Source of the DNA: Takakia lepidozioides
Lineage: Eukaryota; Streptophyta; Takakiopsida; Takakiales; Takakiaceae
Assembly (NCBI GenBank): GCA_030704615.1
Contig: CM060734.1
Location: 2,606,001 to 2,670,000 of the forward strand
Length of the DNA stretch: 64,000 nucleotides
Direction: 5' to 3'
Position numbers and translations under genes: made by a program. Numbering within the stretch: position 1 is the stretch's first letter; every line of letters begins with the position of its first letter. The notes beneath the pieces were generated by a model. The model worked only from the letters and a program-made list of their open reading frames with translations. It did not search any database and had not been told where the DNA came from. Below, in pieces: positions 53,167-63,942 of the stretch.

Positions 53167-53178
53167 GCTCTGATACCA
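53167..53178 (-). promoter_or_regulatory. tRNA-iMet primer-binding site
   Basis: The minus strand reads TGGTATCAGAGC, the standard plant retrotransposon primer-binding site, immediately adjoining the 5' LTR. It decides the orientation of the element. Confidence 0.85.
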
Positions 53179-53740
53179 AAAGAGGGACCCACACAATGTA
53201 CCCTATATTATCCTTAAACTATCAGAGTGACCTTCTGTCATTCCACACCTGTGCTGCAGCGGAAGTAGAAAACACAGGTGCGGATGGCACTTCAACTGTT
53301 GAGATCAGCTTGTCTTGGGGTGATTGCATATGCGAGCAGCATCCCCTCAATCCCCTTTTATTAAGGGCTGGCTTGGACTCTGGCCTTCACCTGCAGTCCT
53401 TGTGTTTCTATAATCTTCATCAGGCTAGTCAATGCCACTTACCATCCCTAAGCCAGGGCACATGCAGACTACCTTAATGGGACAGAATAATGCATGGGGA
53501 ATAGAGAAACTCTTCCTGACCTTACAAGTAAATCGAGAAACTAAGTGTGCACTGCCCAATGATTCTACACCAGAAAATGCACAAGTGTATCATGATTTCT
53601 AATTAGCATAAGGCTCAGTTTCAAAATGCAGACTCAATGCATTGAGTTTGTAACAAGAGGGAATCATATGCAGCTATCCTAAACCCTTTGTTTACATCTA
53701 TTACATCAGTAGCCACGGAGGTTACCAATGAATTTTTAAG
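53178..53740 (-). repeat. 5' LTR of the PPR-bearing element
   Basis: See the 3' LTR at 49128-49690. Downstream on the plus strand begins atgcaggtttcttgtagcta, an older dispersed repeat shared with 62541. Confidence 0.85.
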
Positions 53741-53741
53741 A

Positions 53742-53905
53742 TGCAGGTTTCTTGTAGCTATTGATCCACCGGGAATCATAGGTAATCTGGAGCTTGAAAT
53801 CCGGCCCTCTTGGATGAATCTGGACCTCTATCCATGGTCCTTCAGCTATCCCTGCCTGTGGACAGATCATGAATACATCCTCACCCTTGCTGCTAGCAGC
53901 TGACA
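53742..53905. repeat. Dispersed repeat shared with 62541-62708
   Basis: About 80% identical by eye: 'tgcaggtttcttgtagctat', 'gccctcttggatgaatctg', 'ccttcagctatcc', 'ttgctgctagcag'. Confidence 0.7.
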
Positions 53906-53924
53906 CCGACGACGTGAAGTTCTT

Positions 53925-55790
53925 CCAGCAAACACACCAACCCTACTAATTACAATAGTTCCAATTCTGAATTGCATCTGCTTCTCTCTTCCGTCCAAAA
54001 GGCATTCACCTTTTTGTCTCCATTGTCCCACCATTGACTAGGGTCAGAAAGTGCTCATTCCAAAGCTTCTCCTCATCTCTGTTATCTGTTTTTGGATACT
54101 TTCCTGCTGCCACATTGGCAGTAACTTATCAACGTCACTCCAAACAACCAAATATCCATCCAAAAAGCTAACTTACAGAATTCAATATGCATCTCAGCGC
54201 CGAGTCTGATGAGAGGGCAAAACAGGCTGAAATAGGTCGAAGAAGAAGGTGCCCTCACCACATTGTCCTTGACCTTGTGTCATAACCCATGGAGAATTTG
54301 ACCGACCATCAACCCAAAAGGACCTCTTGAGTGTGCTGCTTGTGTCTGTAGTCAGGTAATGTCGGATTGGTTTGTGAGAACCACCACGGTGCAGCTGAGC
54401 AGGCAGAGATTGAAACACGGCCTGCTAAGACCAAGCTGACTCTCCCGAGAACCAAACTTGCTGCCCATCTATACACCATCCTGGTTTTAAGGCCAGTTTT
54501 TCCAAAGGTATGATAAGCACATAGCATAAATTACACATGCATATTTGCTTAATGGTGCTACATAGAGCAAAGCCACTTGTAGAGAGGTATGAAGGCATAT
54601 GAACTTAAGAGTGTCTAAAACTAATACAAGGCATCAGCTACAGGATACCATCTAACACGAGTAGTGTGCATTGACCGGATCATGTAGAAGGTGTACACAT
54701 ACTCCTGCCGGTGGTTTTACCTGGGCCTAGCTCAATATATCAGTATGAAGACAACACTCAAAAGCACTATGCTTATCTTAAAGACCTCCGTGCTTAATTC
54801 TACCAACAAGTTTTTGCTGGAGGATATACCTTATGAAGGTCATTGCTCCATATCTTTGTCATGGAGGGACCTTCTGCCAGGCCAGAAAAAAACCATGTTA
54901 AACATTAGGAAGAATACCAAATCATGGTACTAACAGGAGCCAAGAGCCCACATTTGCAGGATGGACAAACTTCTTCACATCGTACATTAAGAAAAGCCAC
55001 ACCTTGCGATTGCGGTTGTCAGCAAACACCCCAACCCTACTTATTACAGAGTTCCAATTCTGAATTGCATCTGATTCTATCTATAGTCCAACGGGCATTC
55101 ACCTTTTTGTCTCCATTGTCCCAGCTTCTCCTCATCTCTGTTATGTTTTTGGATACTTTCCTGCTGCCACATCGGCAGTAACTTGTCAAAGTCACTCCAA
55201 ACGACCACAGATCCACCCTGCAATGAGCTAACTTACAGAATTCAATATGCATCTCAGGGCCGAGTCTGATGAGAGGGAAAAACAGGCTGAAATAGGTCGA
55301 AGAAAAAGGTGCCCTCACTACATTGTCCTTGACCTTGTGTCATGACCCATGGAGGATTTGACCAACCATCAACCCACAAGGACCTCTTGTATGTGTTGCT
55401 TGTGTCTGTAGTCAGGTAATGTCGGATTGGTCTGTGAGAACCACCACGGTGCAGCTGAGCAGGTGAAACACGGCCTGAGTCTGATGAGAAGGCAAAACAG
55501 GCTAAAATTGGTCGAAGAAGAAGGTGCCCTCATTACATTGCTTGAAACCCCTCCGCGCTCAAGGATGGCCGGTATGAGAACCACCACGGCGCAGCTGAGC
55601 AGACAGAGATTGAAACATGGCCCGAGTCTAATGAGAAGGCAAAACAGGCTAAAATAGGTCGAAGAAGAATGTGCCCTCACAACATTGCCTGAAACCCCTC
55701 CGCGCTGAAGGATGGCCAGTATCGTATCGTCATCCCTTCCTCGCGCTGCAAAGACATTTTCGGGCAGTCCGGGCATGTCCGACGAAAATT
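53925..55790. repeat. Direct duplication and shorter internal repeats
   Basis: 53930-54430 is repeated at 55020-55480 (shared 'ccaattctgaattgcatct', 'cacctttttgtctccattgt', 'gtcttgagtctgatgagag'-like blocks and 'accaccacggtgcagctgag'). Two more partial copies of the 'gagtctgatgagaaggcaaaacaggct' part follow at 55478 and 55621. No gene is recognised. Confidence 0.7.
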
Positions 55791-56409
55791 AACGACGACG
55801 AAACGTGGCCACCATGACGAGGCACTATGGCACCCTATATCTGCTCTACACTACACTAAACTAGCTTCCGACCTTCAGTCGTCGCTAGAATTAGTGGAAC
55901 AAAACTTATAATATACAGATTTTAGAATGGTTTGTTATTGAATGATTGACACTGATTTGATGACCAGTATAGAGCATTGATTGTGGGTGGTAAAGATTAT
56001 GGGATCAAACCTTTGCATGCCCTAAAATTTGTTCGTTTTTACAGAAATTAGAGAAAAAAAACATGAGTACCATACAGGAAAACACAATTTGAAATTAGTG
56101 GAACAAATGTTTTAGGTCTTTCATTTTAAGTCTTTCATTTTGGGTCATTCATTTTTTGGTCTTTCATTTATGTCATATTTATTTGATTTTGCAGAAATTA
56201 AGAGACTTCCCTTGATCAATGAAGGTTCTCAAGAGACTTCCCTTGGCTGGGGAAGCTTCTTAGAAAACTTCCGAGTAGCCAATATATATAGGAGGCGAGA
56301 CTGGACACTCTTCAGTCTCACCAACACAAGTTCAAGCTACTCTTGTTTCGAGTCCCAGTACTCCAGTCCAGCTTCCAGTACTCTAATCCAGTTTCTAGTA
56401 TCTGGTTAA
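55791..56409. other. No gene recognised
   Basis: AT-rich, with a 'tctttcatttt' triplet repeat at 56116-56165. Confidence 0.4.
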
Positions 56410-57065
56410 CCATGGATGAAAAACCTTGGTGTTAATGATAAATCTGGTTTTACATCCATCCAATGGATGACCAGTTGGCACTAGGTCTTCTCATCCATCC
56501 AGCTTGCAGGTCGACTTTCCATTTTTCATCCATTGGATGAACTAGAATTCCATTTAATCGCCCTTCGCAACTACCTCCGGCTTGATAATTTGATGTCGTC
56601 TTCCATCACCTCCAAAACTCACCAAACTTGGTGACAAATTATAATTAGATGTCTCGTAGCTGCCTATAAATTCTCAAGGGAATCAGCCACATCTTTGGTT
56701 AGTTTCCATGGTTTCGCCATACAAGCAGTCTGCCGCTTCCTATCAGTAAAAATACTGGTGGTGCCCCCAAGGGATCTTTGGCCCTGCCACTGGGTCACAG
56801 ATCATCAGAAGTTCCCTCCTACACACTTTGCATCGCTGAGGAGTTCAAAACTTTGCCGGGAAGCTCCTTCACCCGTCGTTTGCTCCGATGCAGCACTTGC
56901 TTTGTCGTGATATTTCATCGTTGTACAGATTATTTCATCCAATTGCCAAGACTCCTCGCCGCATGCTCCTACTGGATTTGAAAGGTGGGAGAATAGAGAG
57001 ATCGCAATCCGGGACTGGAACAGTCGTCATGTATTGTTTCGAACAGGTGCATGTTGTCATTACTA
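56410..57065 (+). repeat. Dispersed repeat, copy 2
   Basis: Corresponds to 10715-10945 plus 11420-11800 without the ORF-bearing block between them. It contains palindromic ccatccaatggatga and ttcatccattggatgaa motifs. Confidence 0.6.
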
Positions 57066-57294
57066 GTACCGAATTGGTAGCCTAACTCGCTGTCGATGCA
57101 GCTCCCTACGGTCATTTTGACGCCAGAGCTTCTCCATGGTCGTCTCAGACATGATCTAAATTCCTACGTGCTTTACCAGTGATTCCCAGATAACTCGCAA
57201 ACTGCCCTGCTTTGGCAGTACAATGCTTAAACTGTCTGCCTTAAAATAAAAAATGATCTGAAAAGAAATTTGTACCAATATATGCATCTACACT

Positions 57295-58260
57295 ATGTTG
57301 ATTAACCCTCATTGGCATATGGTATTTCATGTACACTGTGATGCCTCAGGAGAAGCATTGGGGGCTGTGTTAGCCCAAAATGTTACAGGAAACATAGATT
57401 CACCTGTTTATTATGCTAGCAGACTGTTGAATAGTGTTGAAAGAAACTATAGCACCACCGAAAAAGAAGCTTTGGCACTGATTTATTCAGTCAAGAAGTT
57501 CAGGCATTTTTTGCTGGGAAGGAAGTTTATGTTCTATGTGGATCATCAAACTCTGATTTATTTGGTGAACAAGCCTTTGATAAGTGGAAGGATAGCAAGA
57601 TGGCTAATTATACTGCATGAGTTTGAACTCGAAGTTGTTTACAAACCTGGTCGTTTGCATCTTGTGGCAGATCACTTGTCACGCCTCGCAACAGAAGAAC
57701 TCGCCACAGGAGTGGATGATCAACTACCTGATGCTAGCTTATTTGTAGTAGAGGTAGGGGCTGATGACTGGATGGATTGGCAGTGGCCAATCAAATATTA
57801 TTTGACTCGTGACAGTGTCCACCTAGTTATGGAAAGGAGCAGAGGAAGAGAATAGCTATCAAAGCATTATCATACTCAATAAAGGGGGAAGATTGTATAA
57901 GCTAGGACCTGGTGGAATTCTAAAAAGATGCTTGTACCACCATGAAGTAAATAATGTTTTGGATGAAGTTCATAAAGGAGTGGCTGGAGGCCATTTTGGA
58001 GAAGAGACTATCAGTAGGAAAATATTACTTGCAGGATACTGGTGGCCTACTTTGTTTAAAGATGTACACAAGTATTGTTAGAATTGTGATGAGTGCCAGA
58101 GGCTAGGACCTTTGCAAAGATCTGGAAAGATGGCTTTGCATGATTGGATTTTGTTGGGCCAATCAATCCACCAGCCACAAACCATTAACAAAGAGATGCT
58201 TGGTAGAGTCAATGCCAACAAGTTGAAAGCATACAATGGTATCCATGATAGACCATTGTA
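57295..58260 (+). pseudogene. Ty3 element remnant: RNase H, integrase zinc finger, pol C-terminus
   Basis: 57295-57855 encodes RNase H with catalytic acids in CDASGEALGAVLAQ, TTEKEALALIYSVKKFRHFL and FYVDHQTLIYLVN, ending YKPGRLHLVADHLSRL. 57893-58085 encodes the HHCC finger (HKGVAGGHFGEETI ... YWWPTLFKDVHKYC-stop-NCDECQRLG). It then jumps directly to a C-terminal tail (VNANKLKAYNG), so the integrase core is deleted. Reverse transcriptase is missing upstream. This is a different family from the methyltransferase-bearing element. Confidence 0.8.
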
Positions 58261-58279
58261 GCATGATTTGCATCTTGAA

Positions 58280-58475
58280 GACAACCAGCATGTAGCCCAG
58301 TGGTAATGGGCACATACCACGTTGGATGTGGTTGTGGGTTCAAACCACGGTCTAGTGTGTCATGAAGGTGTCAACCTTTCAGCTGGAAGGCAGTAGCCCT
58401 TGTGGTGAAGTGACACCATAAGTTACATTCCCTTCGGGAGGCGTTATATATATATATTATTTTAATTTTAATTTT
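58280..58475 (+). mobile_element. tRNA-derived SINE, copy 5
   Basis: Box A tagcccagtggtaatgggc, box B tgtgggttcaaacc, the full family body, and a TA/T-rich tail. A perfect 13-bp duplication tttgcatcttgaa flanks it (58267-58279 and 58476-58488). It sits at the end of the Ty3 remnant. Confidence 0.93.
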
Positions 58476-58494
58476 TTTGCATCTTGAAACCCAG

Positions 58495-59202
58495 ATGCAG
58501 CCACAGACTACACCAGTAGCACCAGCGGAGCATGAAGCACTGGTCATAACGCCGAATGTGTATGGCCATAGCAGAGAACACAGGTGTTCACACAGCCAAC
58601 ACAGCCTACCACAGTCTGTCACAGCTTGTCACAGGCCATCACAGATAACACAGCCCACACAGGGTGCACAGTCCATTGGAGCGGTGACAGGTGGACTCGA
58701 GTTAACGTCAGTTAAGTGGCCGGGAAGTATAAAGACAATTTGGGAGTCAAACTCGGAGAATGTGCCACGGGGACAGAAAATGACGAGAGAGTGTTTGAAT
58801 TCAAACACATGGCCTAAGTCGCATAGCACTATGCATTGCATGTACTGCAAAAGCGGGCGCCATAACATAAAACGACAAAGTGGGCCGCCGAGGTACCCAT
58901 CTGGTACTTCCGCCGTTAATACTTCGGAGCCCATTAATGCACAGAAAGGACGGGTTAATAACGACCTTACTCAAATACCTAGACTAAAGATATGCACACA
59001 CTGTGTATATCATGGGCATCTAAAATCGGAATGCCCGTTCAGCAAGCCAGTTAATTCGGAGAGTTACTTGGCTACCGTTCACCCAATTAGACGAAGATTT
59101 ACAACGAATGGGGAACTAATGAGGAATCAAGAACAAGAACTCAAACACGTTATGAGCGGCAGGGTAGGGTTATTCCGGATAACTGTAGCACATATAGTAT
59201 GA
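58495..59202 (+). CDS. ORF1: CCHC zinc-knuckle protein (gag-like)
   Basis: A 235-codon frame from ATG 58495. The C-terminal half holds CTHCVYHGHLKSEC, a perfect C-x2-C-x4-H-x4-C zinc knuckle, and upstream a degenerate one, CMYCKSGRHNIKRQ, in which the last Cys is Gln. Knuckles of this type bind single-stranded nucleic acid in gag proteins. The N-terminal part is Gln/Pro/Ser-rich. Its stop overlaps the start of ORF2 as ATGA (59199-59202), so the two were probably expressed from one RNA. It follows the SINE and Ty3 remnant; I do not recognise a full family. Confidence 0.55.
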   Translation: MQPQTTPVAPAEHEALVITPNVYGHSREHRCSHSQHSLPQSVTACHRPSQITQPTQGAQSIGAVTGGLELTSVKWPGSIKTIWESNSENVPRGQKMTRECLNSNTWPKSHSTMHCMYCKSGRHNIKRQSGPPRYPSGTSAVNTSEPINAQKGRVNNDLTQIPRLKICTHCVYHGHLKSECPFSKPVNSESYLATVHPIRRRFTTNGELMRNQEQELKHVMSGRVGLFRITVAHIV

Positions 59203-61130
59203 GCAATAAAGGCTATAGCTTAGTAGCTATGGTAGACGTTACGGATTACACAGTCGTTTTATTGCTTACACAGTGGCACCACGATGAACGGGAAAGACGG
59301 GGTTTCTCACTTATGCGTTGTTTGCAAGCGCTGGGAGCTTACAAGACATTGTCTTTGCCTCTGTGTGCTAATCACACTTTCATGCTTTGTGCGCTGCAGA
59401 GTTTCTTGCAATTATTCCAATCAAGCCCACCCTGTTTACTTGAAATGAAGCGGGTGATGGAGGACATGAAGGTGAAGAGCGGTGTAGTGCTATACAAGAA
59501 GAGTATGGCCACCCCGGAAGCGGTTTCTTTGTTGAAAAAATTGGGTTTGAAGGATCTTCTGCGCAAAGACTAGACTTTGCATCACAGAGAGTTAATGATT
59601 GAATTTGTTAGCAATTTCGATTCCATGACAGACACTACAACAGTCAAGGGCGTGGTTATACGACTCACTCCAGAGAGGCTGCAGGATGTTTTTGAGGTGC
59701 CAGTAGGGAAACAACCTGATATGGAAGAACTGGAGGAGTTGCAGATTTCAGACCTATTTGAGAATGGAGTTTTTTCTGCTACTCAGGGATACACATGCAC
59801 GAAGGCAAAGTATTCTGGTCTGAGAGAGGTGGGTCAAGTGCTTAATGTTCTGTTTAACATGAAGCACAATCAAATGTATCTCAGCAAGACTTTCGTGGAA
59901 GAAATCATCAGGGCTCTGAAAGGGGAAGATGTGTTGTGGGCCGAGATGATGTACAAAGGGTTAGTAAAAGAGTTGAAGACACTCCAAGAGAAGAAGCCCA
60001 GTAGTAAACCCCCAATCATTGTTTCTACACCTATGATTGTTCATCTCATCATGGCTTCGTGCCAACTCTCTGTGAAGGAATGCAAGGCCATGGACGAGCT
60101 TGTCATGCCAACCACTGTGGTGGAGGATCAAGGATCTTCACACAGTGAAGGCGGATTGGAGGGGCAGGGTAAGACAAAACGTCAGAAGACGACATCTTTC
60201 ACACCAAATACAGGACCACAACTACACGTGATCGACTTGGTGGAAGAAGACAGTCTGGTGGGTGAGGAACAAGTGGGCGCAGTTCCTGAGGTGGAGGCCA
60301 CACAGCCACAGTGGGTAACAGATGGTACGGTGTGCACAATGTGTCTAAACCCTTACGGACCGGAGGGAGGCTATATGCTTGGTTCATGTGGCCATTTGTT
60401 CTACCCCACATGTCTCATATCGGCAGCCATGCGAGCCAGCCAATGCCCTGACTGCCGTGGACCAATCCATCGACGTTTCTACGAGTTGTTTGGGTTGCAA
60501 GACAATATGCCCATGGGATACGAGTACAACCGGTACAACATGCCATTGGATGTATCGCCTTACGATTTTTTAAATTGTCAGCACTGGGGAGAAACAATGA
60601 CATGGGATGCTCCAAGAGATATGCACGTCTTGGATGCCATGACGTTATATAGGGTTAAAGATCCGGTGACCTTTTGGGTGACATCCAACTGGGAAATAAC
60701 CGTGCGTGCTAGAGGCATACGGGACCCAGTCCAAAGGGAGTTTTTTTGCCGGAACTTGGGAGGGCATTGGAGCTGTACTAGACAAAGATTCTTCCGACTG
60801 CCTAAGGATCCATGGATGTCAGCGGAAAACAACCCATACAATCGCGAACCGATTGGGAGAGATCTATTTCTGAGGGAGTTGGAGGCCGCTAACATCCGTT
60901 GGGATGATATGAATGAGAGGTACTGGGTGCCTCGTTGGGATGAAGGGCCATTTCCTCCAGAGTTGCGCAGAGACCCCTAGCAGGAGGAGGTGTTGGACAA
61001 TTTCAAGGCTGCCATCACGAGTCTTGTAAAGTATTGGCAGAACACATGGTGTGACCAAGTTGCCCATACTCCAGGGGTGTTCTTGCCACTTCCAAACATT
61101 AAGCCTGAATCACGTCCGTTCAGACGATAA
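59199..61130 (+). pseudogene. ORF2: RING-type protein with two in-frame TAG codons
   Basis: A single frame from ATG 59199 runs to TAA 61128-61130, broken only by TAG at 59571 and TAG at 60978, giving about 640 codons. The middle (RELMIEFVSNFD, GVVIRLTPERLQDVFEVPVG) resembles the N-terminal domain of plant 'putative transposon proteins'. At 60331-60462 lies a RING finger: CTMC, then SCGHLFYPTC, then CPDC. The position normally His or Cys is Tyr, which one C-to-T change from CAC would give. RING domains are usually E3 ubiquitin ligases. The tail after the RING is unrecognised. A further acidic frame (EIINLDEDD) ends at 61308. Confidence 0.6.
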
Positions 61131-61419
61131 GTATGAATGCTAGAATTTGCTGCCAACCCCTCTATGGGTGGACCACACAACACTGGGTCCCTCTTTGACC
61201 ACTCGAGCTCTCCGTACTGGTGGAGGCACGTCCTCTACACCCGGAGCATCTTCATCAACATCTGGAGATGACGACAACGAAATAATTAATCTAGATGAAG
61301 ATGACTAGAAAGGCTAGAAACGTAAGGAGTAGGCTAAAGGTCTCAGGTTGCGAAAACTTAAATATGCAATCCCACTGTATAGTCTACGTAATTTTTGGAA
61401 ATACGAGGTTCATCCTTTG

Positions 61420-61790
61420 AACCATTTTTGAATGACCTCATACTTGTTCGGTACGTGTTTGACGACATGTACAATATTTTCAAAACAATCAAAAAATGCT
61501 GAATGAAGATACCATTGGTTCACCCACTGCAATATTTTAAATCGAACTCATATTTGTCCGGTACCTTTAAGAGGGCATGTACAATGCAATGGGAAAGTTT
61601 GAAAGCATTCAGAAATTGGCACATCAAATAACCATTGGTTCATCCTGTGAACCATTTTTTATTGATCTCATACTTGTTCGGTCCATGTAAGAGGGCATGC
61701 AGAACATACTGGCAAAATTTCAAATCATTCAAATTTTTTCTTATCAATGAACCTTTGGTTTATCCTTTTCACCATTAACGATTAATCACG
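61420..61790 (+). repeat. ~115-bp tandem repeat, block 4
   Basis: Three units with 'ccattggttcatcc', 'gatctcatacttgttcggt', 'agagggcatg' and 'aaagtttgaaagcattcag'. Diverged relatives of blocks 1-3. Confidence 0.7.
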
Positions 61791-62284
61791 AATAAATGAA
61801 CAGACGAATAAATCATTTGCCTCCCCATCGACGCCAAGTCATTCCAGAATGTAATTGAATTTAAATTAATTTTAAGCCAATAAATAGGTTTGCACTACCT
61901 TTCATTGGGGGGTTTTTGGCACGTATCGATTTTATTTTTGGCTCAATTTTGTTCTGTGGCTTCAAGCATCCCACTGCTACTCCCCCGCCAAAATTTGGAC
62001 CGATCAAAAATGCCCCAAAAAAAAAAGTATTCTTTTTCGCTCACTATTGCAGAACTCTCTATGAAGAGTGCATGAAGTAGAGCACAAATCAAGTTTGGAG
62101 TGCAAAACAGGTAGGAAACTGTGGTTTTGGGTCAAAATGAATTTTGATCGCTCCCAAATTTGGCATGCACGTTGCATATGGAGTCATTACACGCCCCATT
62201 CAAAAACAGAATGAAAAAAAAAAACATGAGCACACGAAACACAGTCCAACAGGTCCCAAAGTAATAACAGATCCAACAAAATAC
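61791..62284. other. AT-rich, no gene recognised
   Basis: No convincing frame. A-runs lie near 62017 and 62217. Confidence 0.45.
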
Positions 62285-62395
62285 ATTCAATGGGTGAACA
62301 GATGGTTGCCCATCCAAATCATTTTTATTTGCTTCCAAATTTTGCCAATACGTTCGAGACACCCTCTCACAGGTCCCGGCAGAGGCTAGGTTGCG
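62285..62395 (-). repeat. ~120-bp repeat unit, reversed
   Basis: 'ggttgcccatccaaatcattttta' and 'ttgccaatacgtt' are the reverse complement of the unit at 22310. It is followed by unrelated sequence. Confidence 0.65.
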
Positions 62396-62540
62396 CAATG
62401 CAGCCCAGCACAGAAGTGCCAGAAGAGGCATTGTGGACTCCCTCTCTTGATCCTCTTCCAGAAGCTGTGGTCATGGTTGAGGTGCCTGATTTTATCAATT
62501 GTGCCGTTGCAGCTGCTGCCTTTAGTTGACCATCTACCCA

Positions 62541-62708
62541 TGCAGGTTTCTTGTAGCTATTCATCCACAAGGAATCATAGGTAATCTTGTGCTTGGAAAT
62601 CTGGCCCTCTTGGATGAATCTGTGCCCACACTCTACCCCTGCTCCTTCAGCTATCCATGCCTCTGCACAAATCATGCATACATCATTCCCTTGCTGCTAG
62701 CAGTTGAC
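62541..62708. repeat. Dispersed repeat shared with 53742-53905
   Basis: About 80% identical to 53742-53905. At that second site the PPR-bearing element adjoins its left edge. Confidence 0.7.
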
Positions 62709-63323
62709 AATGACAGCCTAGATTTGTTCTAAGATACACCCAACTCAACTTATCACGGGCTCCTGCTTTACCAAGGCATGCACTTACCAGCAATCACGGG
62801 CCTAGAATCTGGACAAAGTATCATTGTACAGAAATGAGGAACCAAAGGCAGCATCCATCAACCTGCCAACTCTATGGCAACCCATCAAGTACCATCTCTC
62901 CTGCAATGTTGGGACGGAGCTAATGTGATTTACTAGGCTGACTTGGTACAAAATCTCAGACACATGACTTGAAAGTCACCATCCTCTTTTGAACTATATG
63001 TGTTAAATCTTACTAAACAGAGGTATCACAAGTATTTGAGCACGAATTTCCAATGGTCTTCTCTTGAAAGTATGGCAGCCACCAAAGATGATGTAGGTGG
63101 AATTCTACAGGGATGATCTTGAGACTTGTTAATTAGAAAGTATAATGGAAAAACTTGGATGGCACTCATGCCACACTTGAAACGTTCCAGCACCAGTACC
63201 ACCCCCTACTTCACAGTGCTATTAAGTCTACTGATTCTATCCATGGAGACGATATCAAAGCCAGAAGGTTTTACAACTAAGAAGACCTGATACAAAATCA
63301 AATGTTACAAGAGTGCTACAAAC
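62709..63323. other. No gene recognised, possibly 3' part of the HR-lesion gene
   Basis: It lies downstream (minus strand) of the HR-lesion exon, but I find no further exon of that family here. Confidence 0.35.
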
Positions 63324-63942
63324 CAGCGGATAGGCACCCAAGCTGCTGCCAAAGGTGAAAAGAAAGCCACCAAGACCCTCCAACCCGATGGCCACCATCA
63401 ACAAATGTTTTGTCTGCAACCAAAAATCAGACAACAGTTAACTAAAATAACCCAATGTCTTTGCGCCCAACTTCATATTGCACTCTGACATTAGAGTGAT
63501 CACAAATAAACTTCCATTAACCCAGTGTTTGAGTACTCCTTTGCAAGTTCTGCGAACAGCTCTTCATGATACACTACCCAGAAGAATCACTTCTTATCTA
63601 CTATACTTTTGCACCAAATAAGTGCAAAAGTACTACACTTTTGCACGAGCCTTCACAAGGTATTGGATATTCAACCGCTTTGACATCATATAGCTCTTGC
63701 ACTAGACAAACGTGATGTCAATCACCATCATACGAGCATGCCATCAGATATCTAAATAGACTGCTACTTTCAAATTCCCTTCCCTTCCGAACAACCCACC
63801 AGATGAAGGGTTGTAGTGTGTACCTCAACAGCTGCCAGTGCGAACTAAGAGGTCTCTTGAACATGCTTCTGAAACAAACAGCTCAAACTTTGGAGCCATC
63901 GCTTTAAGGGCTCCTCCCCCATCTTCGTCAAAATCCTGGATT
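63324..63942 (-). pseudogene. HR-like lesion-inducing (DoxX-like) gene fragment
   Basis: Two exon-like pieces on the minus strand. Exon a, 63942-63824, follows a tctcag acceptor and reads IQDFDEDGGGALKAMAPKFE, the family's conserved 'DGGPA-K--APK' part. Then a one-base shift and TAG (CAG expected) break the frame before FALAAVE and a gtacac donor. Exon b, 63413-63324, follows ttggttgcag and reads TKHLLMVAIGLEGLGGFLF and TFGSSLGAYPL, with a gtttgt donor. HR-lesion proteins are small four-helix membrane proteins linked to cell-death responses. The first exon and the last ('PILYDFYNY') part are not found, so it is most likely a pseudogene or a truncated copy. Confidence 0.6.

Larger units (their letters stand above)
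49128..53740 (-). mobile_element. Non-autonomous LTR retrotransposon carrying a PPR gene fragment
   Basis: Two 563-bp direct repeats (49128-49690 and 53178-53740) differ at five positions (about 99% identical). Next to the right repeat, on the minus strand, is TGGTATCAGAGC (53178-53167), the initiator-methionine tRNA primer-binding site of many plant retrotransposons. The right repeat is thus the 5' LTR. Inside are a gag-like ORF and a degenerate PPR gene, but no protease, integrase or reverse transcriptase. LTR ends are not clearly TG...CA, and no target duplication is visible, so the exact edges may be off by some bases. Confidence 0.8.

Noticed and set aside
53172-53740. Small ORF encoded in the LTR (93 codons, present in both LTRs)
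   Set aside because: Identical in both copies only because the LTRs are recent duplicates; it lies antisense to the element and has no recognisable domain.
59571-60980. Alternative genetic code or RNA editing restoring TAG to Gln
   Set aside because: U-to-C editing is known for organelle transcripts of some seed-free plants, but these are nuclear transposon ORFs with other damage. Deamination is simpler.
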